From positions 388,336 to 452,335 of the forward strand of contig VXBM01000661.1 of assembly GCA_013400155.1 (NCBI GenBank): a stretch of DNA of 64,000 bases, in the 5' to 3' direction. The first letter of the stretch is position 1; every line of letters begins with the position of its first letter. The notes under the pieces are model-generated. The model did not search any database. It worked only from the letters and a program-made list of their open reading frames with translations, and was not told the origin of the DNA. Position numbers and translations under genes: made by a program. Positions 1-13,342 of the stretch are shown in pieces. This stretch comes from Helopsaltes ochotensis (taxonomy: Eukaryota; Chordata; Aves; Passeriformes; Locustellidae).

Positions 1-620
1 GTGCTGCCTAGCGGTGCTGTGGCTGCTTCGGGGTGCAGCCTGCCGCGGGAGGGCCCTCGCCCTTCTCCGGGGCGCTGACAGCAGCTCTCTGCCGGGGTTA
101 GGCGAGGTTTCCTCGCTGCCTGCTCTCATTGTGCCGAGAGCCGAGCCCAGGAAAGCTGGGATAATGAGCAGAGCGGTGCAGGGAGGTGATTGATGATCCC
201 GGTTCTGACAGCTCCAGTGCCGACGTTCCCTGGGTATCCGATCCGGCATTAGCATGCTGACAGCTCAGCATTTAGGACATTATGGTAATTTATCCTGCAT
301 AGGCTGTCACCTGCACTGTCAGAGTTTCTTTTTAATGATGGTATAACTATTTTGTTTGTTTGTACTGCATTCTTTTCATTTGGCTAATGTCTCCTCATTA
401 GATTGCACCTAGTAAATGAGAGTAATTAAGTGTTTCCTATAGCTCAGATGCAATGATTAAGTTGCGGAGTTGGTGCTGATTATGTTTTGTCATTTATCTC
501 TATTAATCTGAGAATAATCTAGATGATAAACACATGTAATTTTTTAGCTAATGTTCAATAGATGAAATTTATAGCTTCTCAATGGAGCTAAACAATAAGT
601 GTGTATTTATATATGAATAG
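1..620. other. CpG-containing edge block passing into AT-rich, homeodomain-site-rich DNA
   Basis: The first 240 bases are GC-rich with many CpG dinucleotides. They pass into an AT-rich stretch with several TAAT/ATTA cores, for example AGTAATTAAG near 421-430 and TCTATTAATC near 500. No open frame of note and no repeat is seen. The composition resembles vertebrate conserved non-coding elements beside developmental genes, but conservation is inferred from appearance only. Confidence 0.3.
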
Positions 621-3600
621 TTAGTTATTGTACTTGTATTTCTGTTAAATAAGCATAAAATTATCCATGCAACTAAGGAAAAAAGTGGAAAATCTACTGA
701 ATGTAGAGCTCCTCACTTTTTAAAAATGCACTTGTATATGGAAAACTACGTAATTCACAGTTCAGTGACTCTCTTTCTTCTGCTTTCTCAAATATCTACA
801 GAGATTCCTGCAGTGGTATTTCAGATGATTTTTTCCTGCAGTTATTACCTGTATTTGTTACTATTAATTCTAGAATACACATTGCATCTCTAGTACCGAA
901 ATGTAATTTTCATATAAACACTTCCAAATTATCAGTTTAGAAACAAACAAACAAACAAAAAAATACACTAACACATCAAATTAAGTACCTCACAGCAATT
1001 TGGAAATCTTTATCTAACTTTCATGCTGTAGGTAGACATTGAAAAATAGCTTGAGCTATTTCTTCAACACAAAGTAGCAATAATTAATTTTGATCACACG
1101 GTAATGTGCTATTTCTAAACATATTTACTATTTCTAAATACATAATTTACTATCTCTAAATATATACCTTGAGAAAGTAAGACATCATGGCCTCATAATT
1201 GTGGGAGGTTTATACATCAAAATTCTGATTGGCTTCAAAAGTAGCAGCTTCTGAGTGTCCCCAGTTAACAAACTACTTTAACGGGGCAGTTGGAAGAGCT
1301 GTTGGAGGACAGACCCTGGGCTAGTTTGGGGTTTCTGTTAAATGTGTAAATAAAAGCTGGACAGTATTTCAGGTGTGCCTCCTGCCTGGTGTTCCTGCCC
1401 AGCGTGGGAATGCTGTTTCTGTGGTGTCTGTGTGTCCCTGTGGTGTCAGGCGGTGCTGTGCCGAGTGTCCCTGGCTGTCCCTGGTTGTCCCCAGGTGTCC
1501 TGCTCTGGTCACTGGGGCTGGATTACAGCGATATTCCAAACACACCTCGCTTTGGAACAGTTCCTCTGCTTTGGACCACTCTTTCTTCCTGGATGTGTTT
1601 CCCTGAACAGCTCTGGGCCCTCTCAGGGGAGTATCTCCCTGAACGGTGCTGTGCAGAGTTTCATTGTGGTTCCTTGAGCTCGGAGCACCGCGAAAGCCCT
1701 GAGCTGGCTGGGTCCCCTCGAGGTGCTCAGCCCATGGCAAACACCTCCCAGTGCCAAGCTCTGCTGCTGAGGAGATGACTCCTGGAGCACAGCTTGGTCT
1801 GGAAGGATTCTCTGCCATGCTGTGAAAAATGGTCAATAAAATCAATGAGATTTGTCCCTCTTTCGGGTGCTCCCACTCTCAGCAGTTGAAGAGGGGCACA
1901 GTGGGTTTGAGCTGAAGGGAACAGTGGGCCCAGGGGGAGCTGGACACAGAAAGCTGTGGTGAGATTGAGCATGGTGTGGCAAAGACACGAACATGCCGGG
2001 CAGGAGAGCTTGGGGCTGATGGACATGGCCCAGCCATAGCCCACAGATTTAAGGGATTTTCACTTTGTGTACATTTGCTGGCTCAGATTAGCTGAGATTT
2101 TTCTGATATGTCTTCTAGATGAGTACACAGTTATTTAAGGTTCAATTTTCATTTTTTATTGCACAAAATCCCATTATTGATACAACTCAGTAGACCTCTT
2201 GCTTGAAATGTATGTTAATCAGATCAAATTGTTGCTCATTAGAATTTATTTGCTTCCTGAGAACATCAGTTTTAGGGCATCAGCATTCTTTCTGGAAAAG
2301 CAAATACTCTGTTCTGTTTATGTGAGTCAGTCCTGGAGTAGCTGCTGAATATCCCATGTCTGCAATTCAGTTGTCTTTTCTCTTGGGTGGGTCAGGGAGG
2401 CAGTTGAAGCAGGGAGTGATGGCTGCTGGGCTTTCATTTCTTTGTGACTGGTAAATGAAACACATGCAGCCTCACCAAACTACATGACTAATGACAACCT
2501 CCAGTGGCTCCTGCAATCAAAGATTAATTTGCTTTATCAAGTTTAAAGAATAGTAGGTGATAAATCATGTCAAAAAGAAATAATCAGTGGCAGGCTGATG
2601 TTCTTTTGCACAGTGGAGGACAGGTGCAATAGAGGATTCATCTGCCATAGACTGTTAATTTTGTTCTCATGCTGATGTGTTAATTTTTATTTAGTTGATT
2701 TTTAAGTCAAATGGGATGCATTGTCAACTAATATTTTACCTAAAATATATAGTATTGCCTTTTAGCTCTAAAATTAAACATGTTTAGAGTCTATCACTTG
2801 CCATCAAAATATTTTGCATTTAATTCCTTTAATAATTGATGGATATATTTCTCTCCCATTGGGTTTGCTGTCTTGGAGCACAGCTTAATGTGGACAGAAA
2901 TAAAAATATGCTGTACGTATCTGGTGCATACATAATATATTTCTTTTCCCTGCAGTTGATTCTTGTTTAGCCAGATCTGCTCTGCAGGAGAAGGCTGATG
3001 TTAGTCCTAACTAACACCTGCCCTGGTGCTGCAATTGCTCGGGGTGCTGGCCCCTGGGAGCTGAGGTTTGATTCGTGCAGGACTTGCTGCCACCTCCTCC
3101 CTCCTGCTGGTGTCACAGCACGGATGGATCAGCGTGGAGCAGGAGGGAATCAGTTCTCCTGCCTCACACTTAATGAAGCCATTCAGAGACTGCAGCTCTG
3201 TCACTTCTGCAATTACTGAATATAATAATCCCAATAAAATCTACAGTTAAAAAAATACCATTGTGGTATGACATGGCACAGCACGGCACTGATGGCCCTG
3301 CATTTATTGTGAATCCTGGTGTACACAAAGAAAGGGCTGCAGATGTTTGTTTTTCAAGGAAAATCCTATGCTAACTTAGCTCTCCAGCTGCACAGTCTAT
3401 TGTTGAGCATTTTCAGTCTTTATTTCAGTTCAGCTATGGCCTATTAACATATTTGGCAATGATGTTTTCTGTGTGTAAGAGAATTTTAGTAAAGGACTAA
3501 TGCAGATTCCTTGAACTTCAATCCTGCCTAGCAATGTATGTGATTTCATACCAATATGTGAGCCCTCTAGTGGCATTCCGAGAGCTGGAAGCCTGGCTGG

Positions 3601-5080
3601 CAGGGTGCAGGATGCCCTTGGAGAGCTGGGCATCCACACAGGGCGGCTCATTCTTAACACGGTGATGGCTCTAGGAATAGATTTGGGGAATGAGGTGAGA
3701 AGAGTCTGTGTTTGTCTACTTTGGGCCAAAAAAGAAAAATATCCGCCTCTCAATTTAAACCTAAAATTCTGTAGCTAAATTAAGACATTTTGTAAGTTTC
3801 TTCAGCAGTCTTTTGGAATACAACTCATCATAGCAGCACTTTCACTTGGGAAAAATATCTGTAGCCATCTTCAAGTTGATAACAGATGAGTGAAGATAGG
3901 TAATAAATAATAGTATGGAAAGTCTTCTTGTTTGAACATATTTTGCCAAAAGCACTGAATATGAAGTTGGGTGAGTGAAAGGAGAAACATGCTCTGAGTA
4001 TGACTGACATACTTTATGACAACTTAGTAGAGCACCTCGCAGCCAACTGTCGCCTTTGTTCACAGGTGTTCTAAAGCTGTTACACCCCTGTTTCTCTCAC
4101 ACAACAAAGTCACGAGCTAATTCATTGTTAATTGTTGAATGCTCCTTTTTATAGTATCCAGAGATGCCCCAGGAGCCACATGGCTTCCTTAGCTTCTTAT
4201 GTGTTCAAGAAATGATAGAGTTGCAACCTTAATGTTTGAAGCAGTACGACTTGGGTTCATCTGTGGAGTACTTGAACTTTGGAAGGCCTGGGGCTTTTTC
4301 CACTTAGGAAAAAGTTGTATTTTAGTTAAAATAACAATGAAAAATCAATGTTTTCTCCAGAGCATCTGGTTCAAGTTTGTGTAAGACTTTGTCAGTGTGT
4401 GGTGTAGCAGGGTGTGATTTTCATACCTAATTGGATTACCACAAGGCAGAACAACTGGTGTATCTCTGTGCATCTGCACAGGAAGGAGCAGTGATAAGGT
4501 GTCTCACCCAAGCAGGGGGCAGGCTGAGGCAGTCAAGACCGTTATCTTGTCTATAACCATTTTCTATATCCTGAAATCAAATTTGCAGAACAAACAGCAG
4601 TTGGGCTATGCTTCATGTTTCATTAGATACTCGCATCCTCACAAAATTATTTTTATTAGACCATGCAGAGGTCTTTCTTACATTTGCTTTTGTGTGCTTA
4701 TAGAGTAATCAAAAATGTTAGTAATGTCCTGATAGGGGTCTGTTTCACATCCAGGAATATATTTTTGAAGTACACTTTTCAGACTTAAATGCGCTTTTGT
4801 TAAACATCACAGGAAGGCAAACAGTTTTCTGTCTTCTTGCCCTTCTTCTGCAGCAAGGAGGTGAAAAATACCCCAAGTGTTCCAGTGTTATGTTTCACAC
4901 AGGTTTCATCTGTATCATCTCTGTTGGAAGAGTTGGTAGTTGGCATCAATTTGGATCAAAAGAACTGCAGTTAGGAAGACCATGAGGAAGGTTCCATATT
5001 ATTTCTCCAGAGCATTCTCACTACTGACGTGTTGTTTCTTGAGGCATGTAGCTCTATTGAGAAAGACGTCTTCTGGGAAC
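621..5080. other. Intronic sequence, no gene recognised
   Basis: Mostly AT-rich single-copy-looking DNA, interpreted as upstream intron of the + strand RANBP17 relic. It holds a short (CAAA)n run at about 943-962 and a G/T/C-rich low-complexity stretch at about 1370-1530, where short TGTCCC/TGTCC words recur; this creates overlapping chance frames there. None of the open frames in this stretch shows a domain or plausible exon boundaries. Confidence 0.4.
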
Positions 5081-5880
5081 TGTCTTAGTTTGAAAGACAG
5101 GTGTCTGCTAGGGAAGGCAGGAGCCTCCCTTGGAATGCAGAATGTCAACCCCTTCCCTCCAAATGATTATAATTTTGAAATTAAAGGGCTCTCAGGCAAG
5201 TATAGGAGGGTAGGAATAACAGTTCTTTACGAGTATGTGTAACAAGGCAAATAAACAACAATAACTATGGCATTAACAGCAAAACAGAAACCAGGAACCT
5301 CGTAAGAGCCTTCGCAGCTGAGATGGGAAGGGATGGATAAGAGGCTTTGCTTCACAAAACCCTGGGGAAGTCTGATCTCCGTGCCCCTGCTGGACTCCGA
5401 GGAGTACCAAGCTGGAATGGCAGGAAATGAGCAGGAATCCCGGGCTGGTGGATGAGATGTATCTGAAGCTCCATGGTGGTAGCTGGCACTGCAGAACATC
5501 CCGCTAGGGCAGGGGGTGCAGGGCTACAGCATAGCAAAAGACCCAGAGCAGTGCTGAAGAAGCAGCAGGGGTGGGACAGCCTGGCTCCAGCAGGGAGGGA
5601 AAAGGCAAGCTCAGAATTCCCAGGCACGAGACCAGATGGTGGCAGGTCCCTAGGACTGGGCTCCAGTGATGACAGTGAATTCTCCCCACAGTAAGCAACA
5701 GCTTGACCCTCCTCCTTCCAATGCCAGGAGCAAGAGGGAGCACAGCTGCCCCCAGCCCTGTTCTTTACCTGCCCCCCAAACTTGCAGTGTCTCTCCCCTT
5801 GGAGAGAAAACTCCCAGAGACAGAAGAGGTGTAACCAGGTGCTATACTCCTCTCCTGACTTTGGCCAATTCTTTGTTTTC
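5081..5880 (+). mobile_element. LTR-type endogenous retroviral fragment
   Basis: From TGTCTTAGTTTGAAAGACAG onward the sequence resembles, from memory, a frequent LTR of passerine ERV-L-like elements; the next 150 bases continue that resemblance, including the GGCAGGAGCCTCCC word. The following GC-richer part to about 5880 reads like short internal or flanking sequence of the same non-autonomous element. No gag, pol or env frame is present, so it is a coding-less relic. The left end (TG at 5081) is fairly clear; the right end is a guess from the change back to AT-rich DNA. No target-site duplication was identified. Confidence 0.55.
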
Positions 5881-8800
5881 CTTAAGTTTTAGCAGTAGAT
5901 AGTTTCCTGACAACTTATGGGAAAAAATTCTGTAAGTAAAAAAGGAAGAAATCTAATCCTCAACAGGAACAAAAGTTTTATTTCTGAAACAGGGTTTTAT
6001 ATCGATTTAAGTAATAAATGATTTGTATGGATATCATCTACACAATAAAGTGTCTGATCACAAGATACGTAAAACTTCAGTATGTAAAATCAATATAAAA
6101 TCATATTATTTTAGATTTTATAAGCATGTGCACAGAATATGATGATCTAAGTAACATGAATAGAACAGACTGTCTTTGAGCTCTTAACAGCACAAGTCCT
6201 TTCTAGTTTATGCATTTTCTTTAATAACTAATTTCTCCTGAATAACAGTAACATTTAGATTGTTATTTAGATATTAACCTAATCATCTCAATATACCTGC
6301 TAAACTATAGGAACTAAAAATTTAGTTTTGCAGTATTTCATAAGGTAAGGATGAGTCGGCAACGTGGGGCTTCAGAGGTGCTCCAGATTCTCCAGCTGAA
6401 AGCAGCTGTGTCTGACGGCATCTGTTGTCTTTGCACAGACGAGATCATGGTGTTTGCTGAAGGGGTCAGCAAAACGAACCATGTGCATGATTAAAGACTG
6501 TTACTGTCAGACTGCGAAAAGAGGCAGCCTAGGAGGCCTGGGCGCACCTGTAGATGCTGTGGCCTTGCTGCCACGCAAGTCCTGTGGGAGCCCAGGGCTG
6601 TGGAGAGCACTGGGCTGCTGTGGGCGTTGCTGGCTGGATACCTGCAGCTCCTCTTTGGCTGCTCAGCACCAGCCACTCTGTCCTTCACTGAGTTCACTGC
6701 TGCATGCCTCACTCAGCTGTGGGGTGAGGCCCTTTATTTACTTTCCCCTGCATTTTTCTCTCTTAGCCTGGTGACAGTCTGTGTTTCTCCTGCCAGTGCC
6801 AAGGCAGACTTTGTTTTTCTGTGCACATTTTCCGGGTGTCACCCCTTTGTTTCTGACTTCAACCTCAAAGGCTGCAGTCCGAAGCTCCCCATGTGTTACT
6901 GAGAATAATCGCTGATCAAGGTTCTTGACCGACTTTGATTGATTGGTTTCATTAGTTTTTATTACTTTTGTAAGCTTTTCGATAAATACTCACGTAACGA
7001 TAATTCTGCTCCCTGCTGGTGATCCAGAGTTGGATGTATTGCTGTGCTATCTGTACAGCATATTTGTGTTTGGAATTTCTTGACTAATAGTATGCTCTGA
7101 CAAATTTTGGCTATATTTTTAGTTGCCCAATTTCTGCAAAAATTAAAGATTGACAACTTTCTCTTTAGATTATACCTCTCAAATACTTTGTGTGCTCATA
7201 GGTCAGACCAGATCATTCCTTTTTCCTGAGCTCTTGCTTGATTTCAGTGTCCTGTGTTTTAGTTTGGATTCTTGGGTGAAATTCAGAGCTGACGAATTTT
7301 CAGTTTCTGAAAATATTACTGTGTTTTTATATTTTAAAGTATCTGTAACTCCTCTTGAACCAAACTGTAGTTCTTAAGGGTCTGTCATATTAAATTATCT
7401 TTTCACTCTGCGCTTTGAAGACTCCTGCTTCTCAAAGGACCCTCCTGGTACAGACACACCAGGCTTCATTCACTCATTATTCTCAACCATCTTAAAATTG
7501 CAGCAATATTTCATCCCCACAAGTAGACAGACTAACCTGAATTAGCAAACCACGGTCTCTGTTTTGTTTGTTGTCCTGGCCACCTGGTTTGTTAAACCTT
7601 GTTTTTGTCTGCTTTAGACAAGGAATGTCTTCGTCTTGGTGTTTTAACCACTGATGCAAAATAAAAGAAAACACATATTATCAAGGTAAACCTAGGATTA
7701 AAGGTGTGGAAAAGTGTCTGAAAACTATTTCCCATCTCATTTTGCATCAAGTTGTGCTTGGCCAGAGTGAGCAATGTGCCCCACAGCATCTCAGTTCAGA
7801 GTGATGGATGGCTGTGGGGGTGCTGGGCTGTGGGAGGAATTCCTGGTCCTGCTGTACCCTACTGACATGTCAGGGGTGTTACCTTAACAGGGAACAGCAA
7901 TGTTTTAAACAGTTTTATGAGTAGGGAGTTAAGGTCTGTTTCCATACTCTGTTAAAGAACTGCCATTTTGGAACTACAGGGAGAAAGTTGTGTGAACAAA
8001 GCAAAATCAAAGCTTCAAGAGCTGTAAAAATCATTGTGAGTGGAGGAAGTAAAGTTTCAACTACACATCTGAATTTTAGCTGCATGATGATATAGAGACA
8101 ATGAAAAGGAATGCAATGCCTAGTGTAATGATTTATGAGACAAACAAATTGTAAGGAACAAATTTATGAAAATAGTTGAGCACATCAGCCTAAAAACAAT
8201 GCAGATGGAAAGGCAAAGACAGTGCAACTCAACGATCTGTGCCATCAGCAGTGAGGGCTGGGCTGGCCATGGAGCAAAACTATTTAAGAGCTGTTCAATG
8301 AGCTCAATAGATATGTCTAATTTAAAGCATTTCTTGGAGAGATACATGATGAAATAAAACTGCAGGGTTTTTTTGGTTTTTGTTTTTTGTTTTTTTTTAA
8401 TCTGCTTTAATGAGGAAATGCTTTCCCAAAGCTCTGATACTTTGTTTAATTAAAAATACAAATGGAGGTATGCATGGTATGTACTGGAGAATTATTGTTT
8501 TATATTCCAGTAATATGTTGCAATTATTACTGAAAATCTTATTTAATTTTTCAGGTGTAAATCAGTGTTATCATGCTGTAATTGAAATATGGTGCTCACC
8601 TTTTTTTTTCCTGAAGGTATCTTGAAGGACATTAATTAAAAATGCAATTTATTTTAAAAAAACTTCCCCCAGAATTGCTGGTGCAAATTTTATGTTTGGT
8701 TATGTAAATCTGTAGGAAAGCCTTAGAAAGTTACCTTTTGTTTTATCTTATGTGGAGCCCCTGGTTCGTGCTTGTCTGTTTAATAAAGGGTCAGATTTTA

Positions 8801-11800
8801 TTTATGTGGTTAAGTAGAACATAAATGTAGACACTTCACACGATGTACCATGTAAATGTAAGCCTTTGTAGTTACAAGTTTTTGTAGCTGGAGAATTGTT
8901 TTAAAAGGCATGTAATTTATTAGCTATCAGTAGCTGCTTTATTGCCTTGCCGCGCTGCAGTAATAAATAAAGGAAAGTGAACTGATTTTACAAATGGCAC
9001 ACAAGGTGCACATTTTGTGAAAAAAGTCTTTTTTTAAAGAATTGGCATTAAATCCTTTTTTGTGATGACAAAGAGGCTAAGAGTGCAAACTGTATTTTCT
9101 GTTTATCGAAAACAGAGTCTCTTTTTCTCGAGGGCATTTTTTCCTATGATCATCAAGGGATTTCAAAAGCAATAAAGTGTGGAATCATTGTTCGACTTGA
9201 ACAGTATTAAAACTTAGGTTTTAATTTCAGTGAAGTAATAAGATTTGAACCTGTCTCACATTACAGCACTGTAAGGCATTTAGCAATTGTATTTTAAAGG
9301 AGGTTTTTAAAATGCAGCTCACTTGAAAGCTAACTGTCTATTGAGTAATTAATAGTTTCTCTTCAGCATAGGCTGTTGTGAATCATACTAAGAAATCTTG
9401 GTTTTGTTAATAACAAATTAAGATAATTGTAAGGAAGTCAATTTCTAGTTAGTTTAAACTTACAATCTGTTTTTGCCCCTTTCTGACATGGATTTCCAAA
9501 TGAAGAAGAAATAAAATTAAAAAAAAGGACTCAGGATTTCAGCATGATTTTCACCCTAGAATTAAAAAGGAATTATCTGTGTTTACCTATACATTTCAAG
9601 AAACTGCATTTCTTGGTTAGCAGCATATGTCAGCTTGCCTTTAAGCAGTGGTGAAGTATTTAATCTGCAACCATAGTCTATAGCATTAATGGAATTTCTG
9701 TTTCAAAACTGCTTATTGAAGACAATTCAGCAAAGCTTCTCTCTTCTGTACTGACATGTGGAACTCTGGGATACTGGAACTCAGTGTGCTTGCTTTGGCA
9801 CAGATATTCTCCAAGTTAAGACTGAAAATATTCCTTCAGATTGGTAGGTAAATGAGAGCTGATGAGGGCATAGCCATACCTGTGCCCTGCAGCTGGAAAT
9901 GCACAGGTGTGATTTTGGGGAGGGGAGTTTGGGCACAGGTGCCTGTTCCAGGAGCCGCAGTGTTGGTGTGGACGCCGTGAGCTATGGTCTTCAATGGTGC
10001 TTTTGAGCAGTAACTGCCTCCATCAGCCATCAGGTTTGTTCCTGTATTTTAGTAGATGGCCTAGGCTGTAAATATTAGAGGGTCTAAAATAAATCAACGT
10101 ATTATCCTAAGGATACAAAACGTAAGAGCTATTTGTGGCTAGGAGCCCTTGACAGATAGTTTGGCTGAGGCAGATGATTGCCCGCCTCTCGGATCTGGCT
10201 CCCATTGCTGTGCCTGCAGGCAGTGTGGTGTTATAGTTGTATATTGATGTCAGGGTTACTACTGAGTGGCTAGCAATGACAGATGTCTATAATTAGAGGC
10301 AATGCTGCCAGTATTTCAGAGGAGCCAGCCTATGTTGAACAATTATCTTATTTCTGGCTTGCCAAAGAGGTTGTTCAAATTGCTGGTATTAGCTGTGGTG
10401 GCTAACACCTCTCCTTATGCCCTGGGATAAAGGTGCAAAAGCACTGTCATGTACAACCCTGGTGCAAACCTCTTCAAAAGATGTGATCCTGCTAAATTTC
10501 ATGTGCTTAAGGCTTGATCTGGAGATGCATAATACCTGCAGTGCTGTTACTCGGTACAGTGCAATAGTTTTGAATATATAGATTTTAGAGCTCTGATTTT
10601 TTATTCCTTGTTTTTAAGTGCCAAAGTGATGTTGATTCTTGAGAGCTGGTGTTTATTGCATGTAAGTGTGCTGAGTGGGCCACTCATTTAGATACAATTC
10701 AGCATCTGAATAAAATTTAGCTGCACACTTGTAATAGTTATGTGGCAAGTCAGAGTCTGGATTACTGCTATTCAAGCACCCGTGATTCTGGATCTTGTGG
10801 AGTGTTCTGACTGGCACAAACATACTCCTGTAACTGCACAGTAGTGCTTCATTTCAATCACCAAGGATTCTAAACCAGCATTTTGGCTCATTGTTAAGCA
10901 AATCCTTGACAGCATATATGGTTTGAATTTCTGCAATGCAGTATATAGCTCTGACGGAAAGTGCAGCCCACAACTGTGCTTTGAAAGCTAAAAATCTTCT
11001 GGAAGATGTTCAAAAAGTAACAGCTGTTAATGGTATTTCTGTTTTCACTATATTATCTGTTCTTTAAGTCTTGAAGAGGAGCACAAGAGACAGTGGAATT
11101 AAAACTCTCTAACAGTGCTTAACAAAAATGAAAGTCTAAACAAGACTATTCAAGATGAGCATCCTTTTAACTAATGGCTAACTGAAAACCTAGCAGATAA
11201 AACCTTTATTTTTTCTTCGTCTTTGTTTTTCACAGACAATGTTTCTCAGGCTGCATCAAGAAATAAGAACAGTTAGTTCATAGTATGTCTCCTGTATAAG
11301 TTCAGAATTGTACACCTTTCTTTCAAGATTTTCAGAAAACATGGATTAAGAAAAGGAGAAATTAATAATAGTAATTGAAATAGAGATCAATTTCCATGCA
11401 AGAGAAGGTTTATTGCTGGCACCGTATGGGCATTTTATAGAGCAGGAAGCAGAGAGTTAATCACTCTGGCACCCCAGACTCCTCTGAATCCTCCAACTAA
11501 TGGGGAAGGACTGGGGAACAGGGCCTGGAAAACAGCCTTTGTGGGAACTGTTAATGCCTCTTACTGTCTGAGCTTGTGATGGGAGAGTATTTCAACAGAC
11601 TGGGAGGGAAATAGCATGCATAACAATGAGCCACACAGCACATTTACCCTTTCCCCTAAAACAGAACACTTGATTATGATAACCATCTCCTAGTTTTTAA
11701 ATGCTATATTGTGGTAGGTCTCTTTCAGTTGAGTATAGCTTTATGCAGTATTTTAAGCTAGGTTTAGAGGTGAGACTAAATAGTCTATGTCATTTATGTG

Positions 11801-13160
11801 ATTGGTGTGGGTGCTCTTGTTGTTACAAAAACAGGTAGCAGTGGAGGTGAAGGGAGCCTATACACAAAGCAGCTGAAAGCCCACCTGAGTCTTCAGAGAT
11901 CCTGTCTGAACTAACTGAGGCATTTCCTTATGGCCTGTTCGGGGAGTTTCTTCATTTAGAGAGTTTACTCTAATTCAACATATTAGCTCATTCTCTTGGT
12001 TTAGGCTCTGGGCTAAAAGTATTTTGGAATGTTACCTTTTTAAGACAGCTGGTCGGGAGTGGAAGTGACCACGGTTTTCCTCTGCTAAGGAGAGGAGATT
12101 CAAAAGCCATTTTGATCAGGAGATAAAGAGGAATGATCTGATACCCTGATAGTCCAATTAGGGCATTCAGTTCTCATTTCCTGAAGCTGTCTGTGGGATG
12201 GAGAGCTGGATTTCTGCTGTGTTATAATGGAGCTTTTAAGTGCTTAAAATTCAAATACCTGAGTGTGATTTAAAAAGTTGGGGAAATTACAAAATATGTT
12301 GTGGCACTCAATACCAAGAATGCCACTTGCAGTTAGTGTGGAGGTTTGGTGGGTGCTGGAGGGGTGTTGGTCAGGTAGAACCTCATGGCAATCTCCCCTG
12401 CTTTGTTTGGATTCCCAAAAACAGCAGGGACAGACAGGCTCCTCTCCACGTGCTCCATGTGCTTCAGTTCTGCCAGCCTGGGGTAGGTCTGCTTTTGCCC
12501 TCACTGCTCATGACAAAATGCTTTAATGTTGCCGTGATAGTTCTCTGCAGCGAGGCCTGGAGAGCTTCAAGGAAGTTATAATATCTTCAGCATTTATGCT
12601 GTGCCTAGGGGTAATAACTTTACTGTAATTTTCTGAAGATTCATTATCCAAAATCTTAATTCATTATAATAGCCCTTATGAAAACTGTAGAAAGTAACAT
12701 TTTCTTGTGTTTTCTTATTTGCACAGTGTGAGAGATTCATTGCTCTGTTTTAATTTGTTTCATGGGGTGTGTTTGAGTACATTCCATACAGTGCTGTTAT
12801 TGAATTTCTGTGACTGTCATTACAGAGCCATACAACCTTTAGGAACTCATATTCTGAGCTTCCCAGTTCTGTAATCTGCTTCACATTTAAGAATTGATAT
12901 AATTAGCTTCTTCAGAGTTATAATGATAGTGCCAAAAAGAGAAGACCTCCAAAGGCAAAGCAAAATTAAACATATCTAAGGCCAAAGAGTAGGGAAGACA
13001 AGAAAATAAAGTTTTGATGTGATTACTGAATTATTTCTGTTTTCTTGGTCTGTATTTACATGCAAGTATTTTGCTTTATAAAACATTGCTTCCACAGTTT
13101 TATTTTCTTGTCCTTTAGGGACAGTTCAAGGAGTTGGGAAGTGTATGTTTATGTAACTTG
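5881..13160. other. Intronic sequence, no gene recognised
   Basis: AT-rich DNA without recognisable exons or repeats. A T-rich run lies at about 8367-8400. The stretches at about 8930-9480 and 10200-10430 look CNE-like (even composition, TAAT cores, short AT-rich words, no repeat signature), but this is only an impression. Upstream exons of RANBP17 were looked for here and none was found with confidence. Confidence 0.35.
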
Positions 13161-13342
13161 AACAACTGATAGCCCAGAGAAGCTGAGGCTGCCCCTGGAT
13201 CCCTGGAAGTGTCCAAGGCCAGGTTGGACACTGGGGCTTTGAGCTTCCTGGGACAGTGGACGGTGTCCCTGCCTGTGACAGGGGGTGACACTGGATGGAC
13301 TTTAAAGTCCCTTCCAAACCCAATCTTTCTACAATTCTATAA
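13161..13342 (+). mobile_element. CR1 LINE 3'-end fragment
   Basis: Contains the characteristic avian CR1 3' tail in sense orientation: a CCCAGAGAAGCTGAGGCTGC-like start, the GTGTCCAAGGCCAGGTTGGA word, AAAGTCCCTTCCAAACCCAA, and a degenerate ATTCTATR-type terminal repeat (ACAATTCTATAA). It is 5'-truncated and diverged with no reverse transcriptase frame, as is usual for old CR1 copies in birds. Confidence 0.88.

Noticed and set aside
11311..11360. A frame reading FQDFQKTWI resembling FLDQFRKTYV, which should precede exon A
   Set aside because: Match is short with a deletion and no donor after it. Likely chance in AT-rich DNA.
12264..12300. A frame reading DLKSWGNYK resembling the NLKYWGRYE motif
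   Set aside because: It lies upstream of exon A, the wrong order for this motif. The surrounding residues do not match and no splice sites are seen.
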